Source of the DNA: CAIKMD01 sp035533255
Lineage (GTDB): Bacteria; Pseudomonadota; Alphaproteobacteria; ATCC43930; CGMCC-115725
Assembly: GCA_035533255.1 (NCBI GenBank)
Contig: DATLUE010000266.1
Coordinates: 1 to 12,517, forward strand
DNA: 12,517 nt
Direction of reading: 5' to 3'
The position numbers and the translations under genes were made by a program. Within the stretch, counting starts at the first letter, position 1. Each line of letters starts with the position of its first letter. Below the pieces are notes generated by a model. The model saw nothing but the letters and a program-made list of their open reading frames with translations, did no database searches and was not told the origin of the DNA. This document shows, piece by piece, positions 1-5,984 of the stretch.

Positions 1-1067
1 AGAAGGAGATCTTCGAGCAGCCGGCGGTGATCGGCGACACGCTGACGGCGCATTTCAATCCGGTGACGCGCTCGGTGCATCTGCCGCATCTGCCGTTCGA
101 TCTCGCCGCGATCGAGCATGTCACCGTCATCGCTTGCGGCACGTCGTATCATGCCGGCCTCATCGCGAAATACTGGATCGAGCAGATCGCGCGGGTTTCG
201 TGCGAGGTCGATATCGCCTCGGAATTCCGCTATCGCGCGCCCGACATGCCTCAAGGCGGCATGGCGCTGTTCATTTCGCAAAGCGGCGAGACCGCCGACA
301 CGCTGGCGGCGCTGCGTTATGCCAAATCCCAAGGCCAGCATATCGTCGCGGTGGTGAACCAGGCGGAAAGCTCGATCGCGCGCGAGGCCGATGCCGTGCT
401 GGCGACGCATGCCGGGCCCGAGATCGGCGTCGCCTCGACTAAGGCGTTCACGACCCAGCTCGTGGTGCTCGCGTGTCTGACGATCGCGCTCGGGCGCGCG
501 CGCGGCAAGATCGACAAGGCCAAGGAAGCCGCGCTTTCGACGGCGCTGACCGAAGTGCCCTCGCGCGCCAGCGAAGTGCTCAACCACGACGGCCGCATCG
601 CGACGATGGCGGCGTGGTTCGCCGAGGCGCGCGACGTGCTCTATCTCGGCCGCGGCACGTCCTATCCGCTGGCGCTCGAAGGCGCGTTGAAGCTCAAGGA
701 GATTTCCTACATCCACGCCGAAGGCTACGCCGCCGGCGAGATGAAGCACGGGCCGATCGCGCTGATCGACGACCGCGTGCCGATCGTGGTGCTGGCGCCG
801 CGCGACGAATTGTTCGAGAAGACGCTCTCCAATGTCCAAGAAGTGCTGGCGCGCGGCGGCAAGGTGGTGATGATCTCGGACAAGGAGGGCCTGGCGCGGC
901 TCGACGGCCAGCTCACCGAGGCGATCGAGGTGCCGAGCTGCGACCCGTTCGTGACGCCGCTGCTCTATGCGATCCCGGCGCAGCTTCTCGCCTATCACGT
1001 CGCCGTCGCCAAAGGCACCGACGTCGACCAGCCGCGCAACCTCGCCAAAAGCGTGACGGTGGAGTAG
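1..1067 (+). CDS. glmS: Glutamine--fructose-6-phosphate aminotransferase (isomerizing), C-terminal part, 5' partial
   Basis: GlmS makes glucosamine-6-phosphate from fructose-6-phosphate and glutamine, the first committed step to UDP-GlcNAc for peptidoglycan and LPS. The reading frame is open from base 3 (KEIFEQPAVIGDTL, the usual start of the isomerase half), so the gene begins outside the window and the glutaminase domain is not seen. About 354 residues remain, matching the two SIS domains. Visible signatures are CGTSYHAG and SQSGETADTL in SIS1, EIGVASTKAFTTQL, and LGRGTSYPLALEGALKLKEI plus AGEMKHGP in SIS2. These include the Glu and His equivalent to the E. coli isomerase active site. The C-terminal DVDQPRNLAKSVTVE carries the conserved Lys and ends exactly as in E. 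coli, so the protein is intact at this end. A GTG at 27 is internal, not the start. The last 46 coding bases recur at 1836. Confidence 0.97.
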   Translation, partial: KEIFEQPAVIGDTLTAHFNPVTRSVHLPHLPFDLAAIEHVTVIACGTSYHAGLIAKYWIEQIARVSCEVDIASEFRYRAPDMPQGGMALFISQSGETADTLAALRYAKSQGQHIVAVVNQAESSIAREADAVLATHAGPEIGVASTKAFTTQLVVLACLTIALGRARGKIDKAKEAALSTALTEVPSRASEVLNHDGRIATMAAWFAEARDVLYLGRGTSYPLALEGALKLKEISYIHAEGYAAGEMKHGPIALIDDRVPIVVLAPRDELFEKTLSNVQEVLARGGKVVMISDKEGLARLDGQLTEAIEVPSCDPFVTPLLYAIPAQLLAYHVAVAKGTDVDQPRNLAKSVTVE

Positions 1068-1070
1068 GCG
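1019..1070 (+). repeat. Direct repeat copy 1: glmS 3' end
   Basis: These 52 bases, covering the last 15 codons, the TAG stop and 3 bases beyond, match 1836-1887 at 43 of 52 positions, in the same orientation and without gaps (offset 817). The longest identical block is gccaaaagcg. The two copies bracket higBA. This is the layout expected of left and right junctions of an element inserted at the end of glmS, although no integrase gene is present. Confidence 0.75.
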
Positions 1071-1088
1071 GGCGCCGCGCGCGCTGGT

Positions 1089-1475
1089 TTAGGCTGCGCG
1101 TTTCAGCGCATAAGGCTGGATCAGGATTTCCGAGGGTATATCGAGGAGCGCGCTCAATTCGCGCACCATCGGCAAGGTGAGGGGGCGCTTGCGCGTCAAG
1201 ACTTCGGAAACCCTGCCGCGGCTGCCGATCGCCGGCTCGAGCGCGCGCCGGCTCAACCCCTTTTGCTCCATCATGAACGTGATCGCCGCGATCGGATCGG
1301 GTGTTGGGATGGGGAAGTGTTTGGCCTCATAGGCCTCGATCAGGGTGACTAGTATTTCGATCCGGTCGTCTGCCGCCGTGCCGGGATCGGCATCCCAATG
1401 AATCTCGACCTCGCGTAACGCGGCGCGGTAATCGGCCTTGGTTCGGATCGGACGAATCGGCATGTGGTCGCTCAT
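1089..1475 (-). CDS. higA: Antitoxin HigA, HTH (Xre-type) transcriptional regulator
   Basis: This is the antitoxin of a type II toxin-antitoxin pair. It should bind and neutralise HigB and repress its own operon. The 128-residue product opens with MSDHMPIRPIRTKADYRAAL, typical of HigA-family proteins whose N-terminal half precedes the DNA-binding domain. A helix-turn-helix spans about residues 73-112: QKGLSRRALEPAIG is helix-turn, SRGRVSEVLTRKRPLT is the recognition region with its family-typical VSEVL, followed by MVRELSALLDIP. The ATG overlaps the higB stop by one base (TAATG), so translation is probably coupled. Many family members begin at the equivalent of Met5 (1463), so that start is possible. 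The gene converges on glmS with 21 bases between stops. The toxin-first order is the usual one for higBA. Confidence 0.93.
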   Translation of the reverse strand: MSDHMPIRPIRTKADYRAALREVEIHWDADPGTAADDRIEILVTLIEAYEAKHFPIPTPDPIAAITFMMEQKGLSRRALEPAIGSRGRVSEVLTRKRPLTLPMVRELSALLDIPSEILIQPYALKRAA

Positions 1476-1774
1476 TACACCGTTCTCGCGTCGATCAGAT
1501 CATAATCCTTATGCGTGCCGATAAAACGAACGTAAATCCGTTTTCCGCGATAGTGGACCGCCGCGACGAGCCGATACTTGTTCCCGCCGATGTCGAAAAT
1601 CGCCCGGCCATTCGGCAGAATGTCGGCGCTGTTGAACATCCGTTTGACGTCCGTCGGTTTCGACCAGTCCGCCGCCTTCACGATGTGAACCCACGCCCGC
1701 AGCGGCTGTTCGGCATCCTGCCGTCCCGGACGGCTCCAAAAATTGCGCAGCGTGCCGACGGCAATGATCCGCAT
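1475..1774 (-). CDS. higB: Toxin HigB, RelE-like mRNA interferase
   Basis: HigB belongs to the RelE superfamily (HigB_toxin type) and cleaves mRNA at the ribosome when freed from HigA. The 99-residue length is normal. Family landmarks are the start MRIIAVGTLRNFW, the central AWVHIVKAADWSKPTDVKRM, then DILPNGRAIFDIGGNKYRL and the C-terminal VRFIGTHKDYDLIDA. The basic and aromatic residues of the last block (R, H, K, Y) fit the catalytic surface of this family. No truncation or frameshift is seen, so the toxin appears functional. The start at 1774 is fixed by the conserved MRII N-terminus. The candidate promoter lies so close that the transcript would be almost leaderless. It is cotranscribed with higA. 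Confidence 0.93.
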   Translation of the reverse strand: MRIIAVGTLRNFWSRPGRQDAEQPLRAWVHIVKAADWSKPTDVKRMFNSADILPNGRAIFDIGGNKYRLVAAVHYRGKRIYVRFIGTHKDYDLIDARTV

Positions 1775-1784
1775 TCCCCGACCG

Positions 1785-1813
1785 ATACTACGATGTTCTC
1801 AGTTTGGGAGCAA
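1785..1813 (-). promoter_or_regulatory. Candidate sigma-70-type promoter of higBA
   Basis: On the minus strand TTGCTC (1813-1808) and TAGTAT (1790-1785) are separated by exactly 17 bases. The -10 matches consensus at 4 of 6 positions, the -35 at 3 of 6. Transcription would start only a few bases before the higB ATG at 1774, leaving little room for a Shine-Dalgarno sequence. An imperfect inverted repeat (GTTCTC at 1795-1800 and GAGCAAC at 1808-1814) overlaps the -35 and spacer and could be the HigA operator. This is by-eye prediction only. Confidence 0.4.
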
Positions 1814-1835
1814 CGATTTTTCGAGCGAGGATCGT

Positions 1836-1887
1836 CGAGGTCGATCAGCCGGGCAGCCTTGCCAAAAGCGCGAGGGTGGAACAGGCG
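1836..1887 (+). pseudogene. Second, degenerate copy of the glmS 3' end (direct repeat copy 2)
   Basis: Read in the glmS frame, the region from 1837 encodes EVDQPGSLAKSARVEQAQ, against DVDQPRNLAKSVTVE-stop in the intact gene. The nucleotide match is 43/52 and gapless. The stop codon TAG has become CAG, and no start or SIS domain precedes it, so this is not a gene. It sits just upstream of the higBA promoter and directly before the A-run of the terminator at 1889. It may be the old end of glmS displaced by insertion of higBA, or an end carried in by the incoming element. Confidence 0.72.
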
Positions 1888-1888
1888 C

Positions 1889-1919
1889 AAAAAAAACGGC
1901 AACGCATCGCTGCGTCGCC
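1889..1919 (-). terminator. Rho-independent terminator of the secreted-protein gene
   Basis: On the minus strand GGCGACGCA (1919-1911) pairs with TGCGTTGCC (1906-1898) through one G-U wobble across a GCGA tetraloop. One base later follows a run of eight T (1896-1889). It lies 52 bases after the stop of the gene at 1971-2303. It also shields that gene from higBA, which starts downstream on the same strand. Confidence 0.85.
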
Positions 1920-1970
1920 GCCTTCGTGTCGGATCGGACTTGTCAGATCAGATCGGTTGATCGATCGAAA

Positions 1971-2303
1971 TCAATGACGCCCGCCGTGATCGCCGTGATC
2001 GCCGCGGTCGCCGCCGTGGAAGCCGCCGTCGCGGTCGCCGCCATGCCAATCGTCGTCGCCGAACCCGAAATTGATGCCGAAGCTCGGGCCCACCACCACC
2101 GGCGGCGGGTCGTAATAGGTCGGCGGGTAATAGGTCACCGGGGGCGGCGGCGCCGCATAGGGATAGCAGTAGCCATTCGCGTAGTAATAGCCCCGCATGC
2201 AGCCATAGCCTTGTGCCGAAGCCGGGGAAGAGCCCGCCCCAAGACCGACCGTCAGCGCGCCTGCGACTGCAAGCGATGCCGCCAAAATCTTGCCGCGTGT
2301 CAT
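1971..2303 (-). CDS. Small secreted Tyr/Pro/Gly/His-rich protein of unknown function
   Basis: The 110-residue product has a clear Sec signal peptide: MTRGKILAASLAVAGALTVG with a basic start and hydrophobic core, then SSPASA before Gln31, the likely cleavage site. The mature protein opens with a Tyr-rich stretch containing two cysteines (YGCMRGYYYANGYCYPY). A Pro/Tyr segment (about 51-72) follows, then GINFGFGDDDW, and a tail (about 83-110) of repeated Gly, Asp, His and Arg ending GDHGDHGGRH. The tail looks able to bind divalent metal, but that is inference. The start at 2303 is chosen over the upstream in-frame ATG at 2351 because AGGAGA (2316-2311) sits 7 bases before it and the signal peptide begins there. 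It is a single gene with its own terminator. I do not recognise a named family. Confidence 0.82.
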   Translation of the reverse strand: MTRGKILAASLAVAGALTVGLGAGSSPASAQGYGCMRGYYYANGYCYPYAAPPPPVTYYPPTYYDPPPVVVGPSFGINFGFGDDDWHGGDRDGGFHGGDRGDHGDHGGRH

Positions 2304-2310
2304 AGCTCGA

Positions 2311-2316
2311 TCTCCT
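2311..2316 (-). promoter_or_regulatory. Ribosome binding site fixing the start of the secreted protein
   Basis: AGGAGA on the minus strand lies 7 bases before the ATG at 2303. It is the best Shine-Dalgarno in this gap and decides against the longer in-frame start at 2351. The rest of 2304-2461 is a divergent promoter region in which I could not assign convincing -35/-10 pairs. Confidence 0.75.
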
Positions 2317-2461
2317 GAATGCCGGGAGGCGCACATCGCCTCGATTGTCACGATAACGATATAAGCATGCTGCCTATTCCGCGCGAGGATTGCGGCAACA
2401 ATGCCTTAGTTTTACCTTGGTATCCCATGCCTACGATGACATCCTCGACAGGTTGGCCGGC

Positions 2462-3694
2462 ATGAGCGCAGCGCGGCGCATCCTGATTGCCGGCGGCGGC
2501 CCGGTGGGGCTGCTGGCGGCGCTGCTGCTCGGCCGCGCCGGGCTTGCCGTGCGCCTCTTCGACGAGAATGGGGCGCCGCGGGAAGACCCGCGCGCCGCGA
2601 CCACGCATCCGGCGACGCTCGAGCTGTTGGGCGCGGTCGGCCTCACCGGCGACATGGCGCAAGCCGGGCTGGTGTGCCCGATCTTTCAGTTCTGGGACCG
2701 GCCCTCGGGCCGGCTGGTCGCCGAATTCGATCACGCGCTGCTCGCGGGCGATACCGCTTATCCGACCGTCATCCAATGCGAGCAATTCAAGACCGCGCAG
2801 CTTATCCTCGAGCGCCTGCGCGACCTGCCGAAGGTCGAGCTGCTGTGGGGGCATCGCGTGGTCGATGTCGCGCAGAGCAGCGCCGCGGTGACGGCGACGG
2901 TCGCAAACAGTTCGGGCGAGAGCCGGCACGACGGTGCCTATCTGATCGGCGCCGATGGCGGGCGCAGCGTTGTGCGCAAGGCCGCTGGCATCGCCTTCGA
3001 GGGCTTCACCTGGCCCGAGCGCTTCCTCGTGCTGACGACGCCGCTCGACTTCGAGGCCGAGCGCGGCTATTGCCCGCGCAGCTATTTCGCCGATCCGGAC
3101 GAGTGGTGCAATTGCTTCAAGGTCTCGGCGAACGGCCCGCCCGGCCTCTGGCGCACGGTCTATCCGGCCGATCCGGCGCTGAGCGAGGAAGCGCTGCTGA
3201 GCGATGCGGCGGTCGAGGCGCGGCTGCAGAAATTCTTTCCTGCGCCCAAGTCCTACGACATCGTTCATCGCAATCTCTATGTCACGCATCAGCGCGTCGC
3301 TGCGCGTTTCCGTCAAGGCCGCGTGCTGCTCGCCGGCGATGCCGCGCATGTCAACAATCCGATCGGCGGCATGGGGCTCAATGGCGGCTTGCAGGATGCG
3401 GCCAACCTTGCTGACAAGCTCGCGCGCCTCGTGCTGGGCGGCGAGAGCGAGCGGCTGCTCGATCTCTACGATCTCCAGCGTCGCACGGTGATGAGCGAAT
3501 TCGTGCAAGCGCAGACCATCGCCAACAAGCAGCGCCTCGAGACGCGCGATCCCGAGGCGCGGGCGCGCAATCTCGGCGAGCTGACGCGCATCGCCGCGGA
3601 CCCGGCGCGGGCGCGGCAATTCCTCTTGCGCTCGTCGATGATCGAGAGCCAGCGCCGCGCCGAGTCTCTGACGCTCGGGGATGTGCCGGCATGA
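2462..3694 (+). CDS. FAD-dependent monooxygenase (UbiH/PheA/TfdB-like, FAD_binding_3)
   Basis: This is a class A flavoprotein monooxygenase that would use FAD, NAD(P)H and oxygen to hydroxylate an aromatic or similar substrate in the cytoplasm; the substrate cannot be read from sequence. In the 410 residues the three family motifs are present in order. The Rossmann GxGxxG is IAGGGPVGLLAALLLGRAG (about 9-27), with the FAD-binding acid in RLFDENG. The DG motif is GADGGRSVVRKAAG (163-176). The GD motif is GDAAHVNNPIGGMGLNGGLQ (292-311), followed by DAANLADKL. Length is normal for the simple members without a thioredoxin-like C-terminal domain. ATG 2462 is chosen because the Rossmann strand follows at once; in-frame TTG 2390 would add an unconserved stretch. 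Its TGA overlaps an ATG (ATGA at 3691-3694), and the next recognisable gene starts 226 bases later, so the two probably form an operon. Confidence 0.9.
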   Translation: MSAARRILIAGGGPVGLLAALLLGRAGLAVRLFDENGAPREDPRAATTHPATLELLGAVGLTGDMAQAGLVCPIFQFWDRPSGRLVAEFDHALLAGDTAYPTVIQCEQFKTAQLILERLRDLPKVELLWGHRVVDVAQSSAAVTATVANSSGESRHDGAYLIGADGGRSVVRKAAGIAFEGFTWPERFLVLTTPLDFEAERGYCPRSYFADPDEWCNCFKVSANGPPGLWRTVYPADPALSEEALLSDAAVEARLQKFFPAPKSYDIVHRNLYVTHQRVAARFRQGRVLLAGDAAHVNNPIGGMGLNGGLQDAANLADKLARLVLGGESERLLDLYDLQRRTVMSEFVQAQTIANKQRLETRDPEARARNLGELTRIAADPARARQFLLRSSMIESQRRAESLTLGDVPA

Positions 3695-3713
3695 GCGCGC
3701 ATCTCGATACATA

Positions 3714-3873
3714 CGTCATTGAGAGAAGCGGAGCGACGAAGCGCTCTCGTCGATGGCGCGCACAGCTTCTCCTCAGCCTGAGCGTAGTCGAAGGCCGCAG
3801 GCTAGCTTTGCAACATTGCACGGCGATATCGCGCCCTTCGACTACGCTTCGCTCCGCTCTGGGTGAGGGAGAT
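3714..3873. repeat. Palindromic interspersed (REP/MITE-like) repeat between two operon genes
   Basis: AGCGTAGTCGAAGG (3781-3794) is matched by its exact reverse complement (3835-3848), a 14-bp inverted repeat around a 40-base loop. A second inverted pair, AGCGGAGCGA at 3727-3736 and its complement at 3849-3858, extends the structure outward, and CTCCTCAGCC (3769-3778) partly mirrors GGGTGAGGGA (3861-3870). The words CCTTCGACTACGCT and GAGCGGAGCGACGAAGC resemble dispersed repeats I remember from many proteobacterial genomes; this is recollection, not a search. A 77-codon frame (3691-3924) runs through it, starting on the monooxygenase stop (ATGA) and ending on the next gene's start (ATGA). Its product is low-complexity repeat translation and probably not a real protein. 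Confidence 0.7.
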
Positions 3874-3920
3874 CTTTTCTGGCATCGCCAGACGCACAAA
3901 TGCGGTGACGAGTCCTCGAA

Positions 3921-4853
3921 ATGAAAATCGCTCTGCCCGATCTCATTTCCAATTCCTATTTCCCCGCGGCGGCCGCCTGCGCGCTCGGCTTCTTCCGGGA
4001 TGAGGGGCTCGATCTGGAGCTTGAGCTGATCTTTCCGGTCGATCGCGCCTATCGCGCGCTGCGCGACGGCGCGGTCGATTTCGTCGCCGGCTCGGCGCAT
4101 TCGGCGCTCGCCGCTTTTCCCGAATGGCAGGGCGTGAAGCTGCTCTGCGCGCAGGCGCAAGGCATGTATTGGTTTCTCGTGATGCATCGCCGCTTCAACG
4201 CAACGCGGGGCGAGCTCGAGATCGTGAGAGGCAAGCGCATCGGCGCCGCGCCCTGGGTCGAGATGGGGCTGCGGCGCCTGCTGACCGAGGCCGGGCTCGA
4301 CCTCGCGCGCGATGGCATCGCGATCGCGCCGGTGCCGGGCGCTGCCGCCCCGGCCGGCGCTCCGGTCAATTTTGGCCTGACTGCAGCGAAGGCGCTCGAG
4401 GACGGGCTGATCGACGGCTTCTGGGCGAACGGCATGGGCGCCGAGGTCGCGGTGACGCGCGGCGTCGGCACGGTCGTCCTCGATGTCCGCCGCGGCGACG
4501 GGCCGCCAGCGTGCTTCAACTACACGATGGCGTCGCTCGCGACCAGCGATGCGCTGATCGCGAGCGCCCCCGACCAGGCGGCTGCTGCGATCCGCGCGAT
4601 CGTCAAGACGCAGCGCGCGCTGCAGGCCGATCTATCGCTGGCGAGCGCGGCCGGGCAGAAGCTCTTTCCGCCGCCCGAGGCTGCGCTGATCGAAGCGCTG
4701 ATTGGCCGCGATCTGCCCTATTACGACGCGGCGATTACGCGCGATTTGGTGGCTGGCATGAATGCTTTCGCGCGCGATCTCGGCATCTTGCGCGGCAGCC
4801 CGTCTTACGAAGCGGTGGTCGCGGCGCAATTCGCGCCGCTCTGGCGCGGGTAG
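3921..4853 (+). CDS. NMT1/THI5-like (SsuA-type) substrate-binding protein without signal peptide
   Basis: The 310-residue protein has the fold signature of type II periplasmic binding proteins of the NMT1/THI5 and SsuA group. Its N-terminal ALPDLISNSYFPAAAACALG, then FFRDEGLDLELELIF, is the usual first strand and helix where these proteins recognise the ligand. Next come YRALRDGAVDFVAGSAHSAL and GKRIGAAPWVEMGLRRLLTE, then a second lobe with ALEDGLIDGFWANG. The relatives are nitrate, sulfonate, taurine or pyrimidine-precursor binders. The mature-type sequence starts at residue 3 and there is no signal peptide. An in-frame TGA at 3906-3908 rules out an N-terminal extension. No permease or ATPase gene is nearby, and the CCCFC motif of yeast Thi5 is absent. 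It may bind ligand in the cytoplasm, or have lost its signal when the upstream repeat arrived. It likely shares an operon with the monooxygenase. Confidence 0.85.
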   Translation: MKIALPDLISNSYFPAAAACALGFFRDEGLDLELELIFPVDRAYRALRDGAVDFVAGSAHSALAAFPEWQGVKLLCAQAQGMYWFLVMHRRFNATRGELEIVRGKRIGAAPWVEMGLRRLLTEAGLDLARDGIAIAPVPGAAAPAGAPVNFGLTAAKALEDGLIDGFWANGMGAEVAVTRGVGTVVLDVRRGDGPPACFNYTMASLATSDALIASAPDQAAAAIRAIVKTQRALQADLSLASAAGQKLFPPPEAALIEALIGRDLPYYDAAITRDLVAGMNAFARDLGILRGSPSYEAVVAAQFAPLWRG

Positions 4854-4860
4854 AAGTGGC

Positions 4861-5943
4861 TTATTGCGCGCCCGACGGGACGGTCATCTGCCCGTTCGGC
4901 AAGATGATGACGTCGTTGGGCAGGGGCGCCGATTGATTGCCGGCATCGGACGGTGGCGTGTAAGGCGTTCCGGTGTAGGCGGGCACGCTGGGCATCGCCG
5001 CCGGCACGGACGCAGACGCAGGTGTGGGTGCCGGGGTCGCATCGGCGGTCGCGGGCGGCGGCGCATCGCTGAGCGTGCCGAGCGTGCGAGGTTGCTGGCC
5101 TTCGACATAGGTGACGCCATCGACAGTCACGGTGTTCGGCGGATTCGCCGGCGTCGCATCGACCGGCGGTTGCGGCGCCGGCGGCGGCCTATGGAGTACC
5201 GGCGCTGCCGCGCTCGGCTGTGACAGGGATGAGAGATCGCGCTCCGCCGGCGCCGCGGCGCTGGTGAGCGGCAGCGGCATGCCGGTCGCGGGCCGGCCCG
5301 ACAGCGGCGGCACCGCGGTTGCTGCCGTCGGCGGCAAGGCCGGCTGCAGCGGCAGCGCTTGCGGCGGCGCCAGGTCGAGCGCGGCCTCCTTGCGCGGCGC
5401 TGCGGGTTTCGGCGCTGCGGGCTTCAGCATCGCGGGTTTTGCCGGCGCGCGTTCGGGCGGGTGCGGCGCGGCGGTTGCGAGGGCCGGCGGCGTGGTTTTT
5501 TCCGGCAGCGGTTTGGTGTCGGCGGCTTGCGGCGCGCTCGGGCTCGCGGCTGCGTCCGCTGCCGGCGGATTGGGCGACGTCACCAGGCCGGCGCTCCCCA
5601 GCGATTGCGCGGTCGGGGGCGGCGCGGCGGCGGCGTCCCGAGCCGACGGCATATAGAGATGCCAGGCATAGGCACCCGCCAGGGCGATCACCGCGATCGC
5701 CGTGAGGGCGATCCAGCCGCGTCCCGAGCGGCCGCGATCCTGGTCGCGGGCAAGATAGGCCGGCCGGTCCGCATCCTCGATCCGCGGGCGCGAGTCTGTG
5801 CTCGCCGGACCGAAAGCGGGCGTGTCGCGCAGGCGCGGCGCTTTCGCGCGCTGCTGCGGCGCGAATGACAGCACCGGCTCGGCTTGCGGTTTTCCGTCGC
5901 GTGGCGCCGATCGCCGGCCGAAGCGCTCATCCGATTCCGACAT
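4861..5943 (-). CDS. Membrane-anchored proline/alanine-rich protein of unknown function
   Basis: The 360-residue product has a charged cytoplasmic N-terminus (about 1-76, starting MSESDERFGRRSAPRDG) and one membrane helix near 77-97 (WIALTAIAVIALAGAYAWHL). A long low-complexity Ala/Pro/Lys linker (about 100-270, with repeated APKPAAP-type units) follows, and then a short C-terminal segment. The only non-repetitive parts of that segment are NTVTVDGVTYVEGQQPRTLG and DVIILPNGQMTVPSGAQ. The topology suggests a single-pass anchor whose linker crosses the periplasm, as in TonB-like or peptidoglycan-spanning proteins, but no TonB domain is seen. The ATG at 5943 has AAGGAT 6 bases upstream (5955-5950). 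The frame stays open far upstream, but that part overlaps the preceding gene. It lies 41 bases after that gene and converges with the binding-protein gene, 7 bases away. No named family is recognised. Confidence 0.78.
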   Translation of the reverse strand: MSESDERFGRRSAPRDGKPQAEPVLSFAPQQRAKAPRLRDTPAFGPASTDSRPRIEDADRPAYLARDQDRGRSGRGWIALTAIAVIALAGAYAWHLYMPSARDAAAAPPPTAQSLGSAGLVTSPNPPAADAAASPSAPQAADTKPLPEKTTPPALATAAPHPPERAPAKPAMLKPAAPKPAAPRKEAALDLAPPQALPLQPALPPTAATAVPPLSGRPATGMPLPLTSAAAPAERDLSSLSQPSAAAPVLHRPPPAPQPPVDATPANPPNTVTVDGVTYVEGQQPRTLGTLSDAPPPATADATPAPTPASASVPAAMPSVPAYTGTPYTPPSDAGNQSAPLPNDVIILPNGQMTVPSGAQ

Positions 5944-5984
5944 TATCCGATCCTTATGCGCCTGATTTCTCGACGTGCATCTCG

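Noticed and set aside
1068..1835. A Tn7 or Tn7-like insertion at glmS
   Set aside because: No Tn7-type ends, tns genes or 5-bp target duplication were seen. Tn7 inserts beyond the stop without copying the glmS end.
2341..2400. TTGTCA (2345-2350) and TATAAG (2360-2365) as a promoter for the monooxygenase
   Set aside because: The spacing is 9 bases, far too short for a sigma-70 pair, and no better partner was found.
2348..3712. A 454-codon minus-strand frame opposite the monooxygenase
   Set aside because: It is a shadow of the FAD monooxygenase, whose three motifs are intact on the plus strand. The antisense product is low-complexity.
3691..3924. The 77-codon frame between monooxygenase and binding protein as a real gene
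   Set aside because: Most of it translates the inverted-repeat element, and no domain or good ribosome binding site is seen. It is kept only as a finding about coupling.
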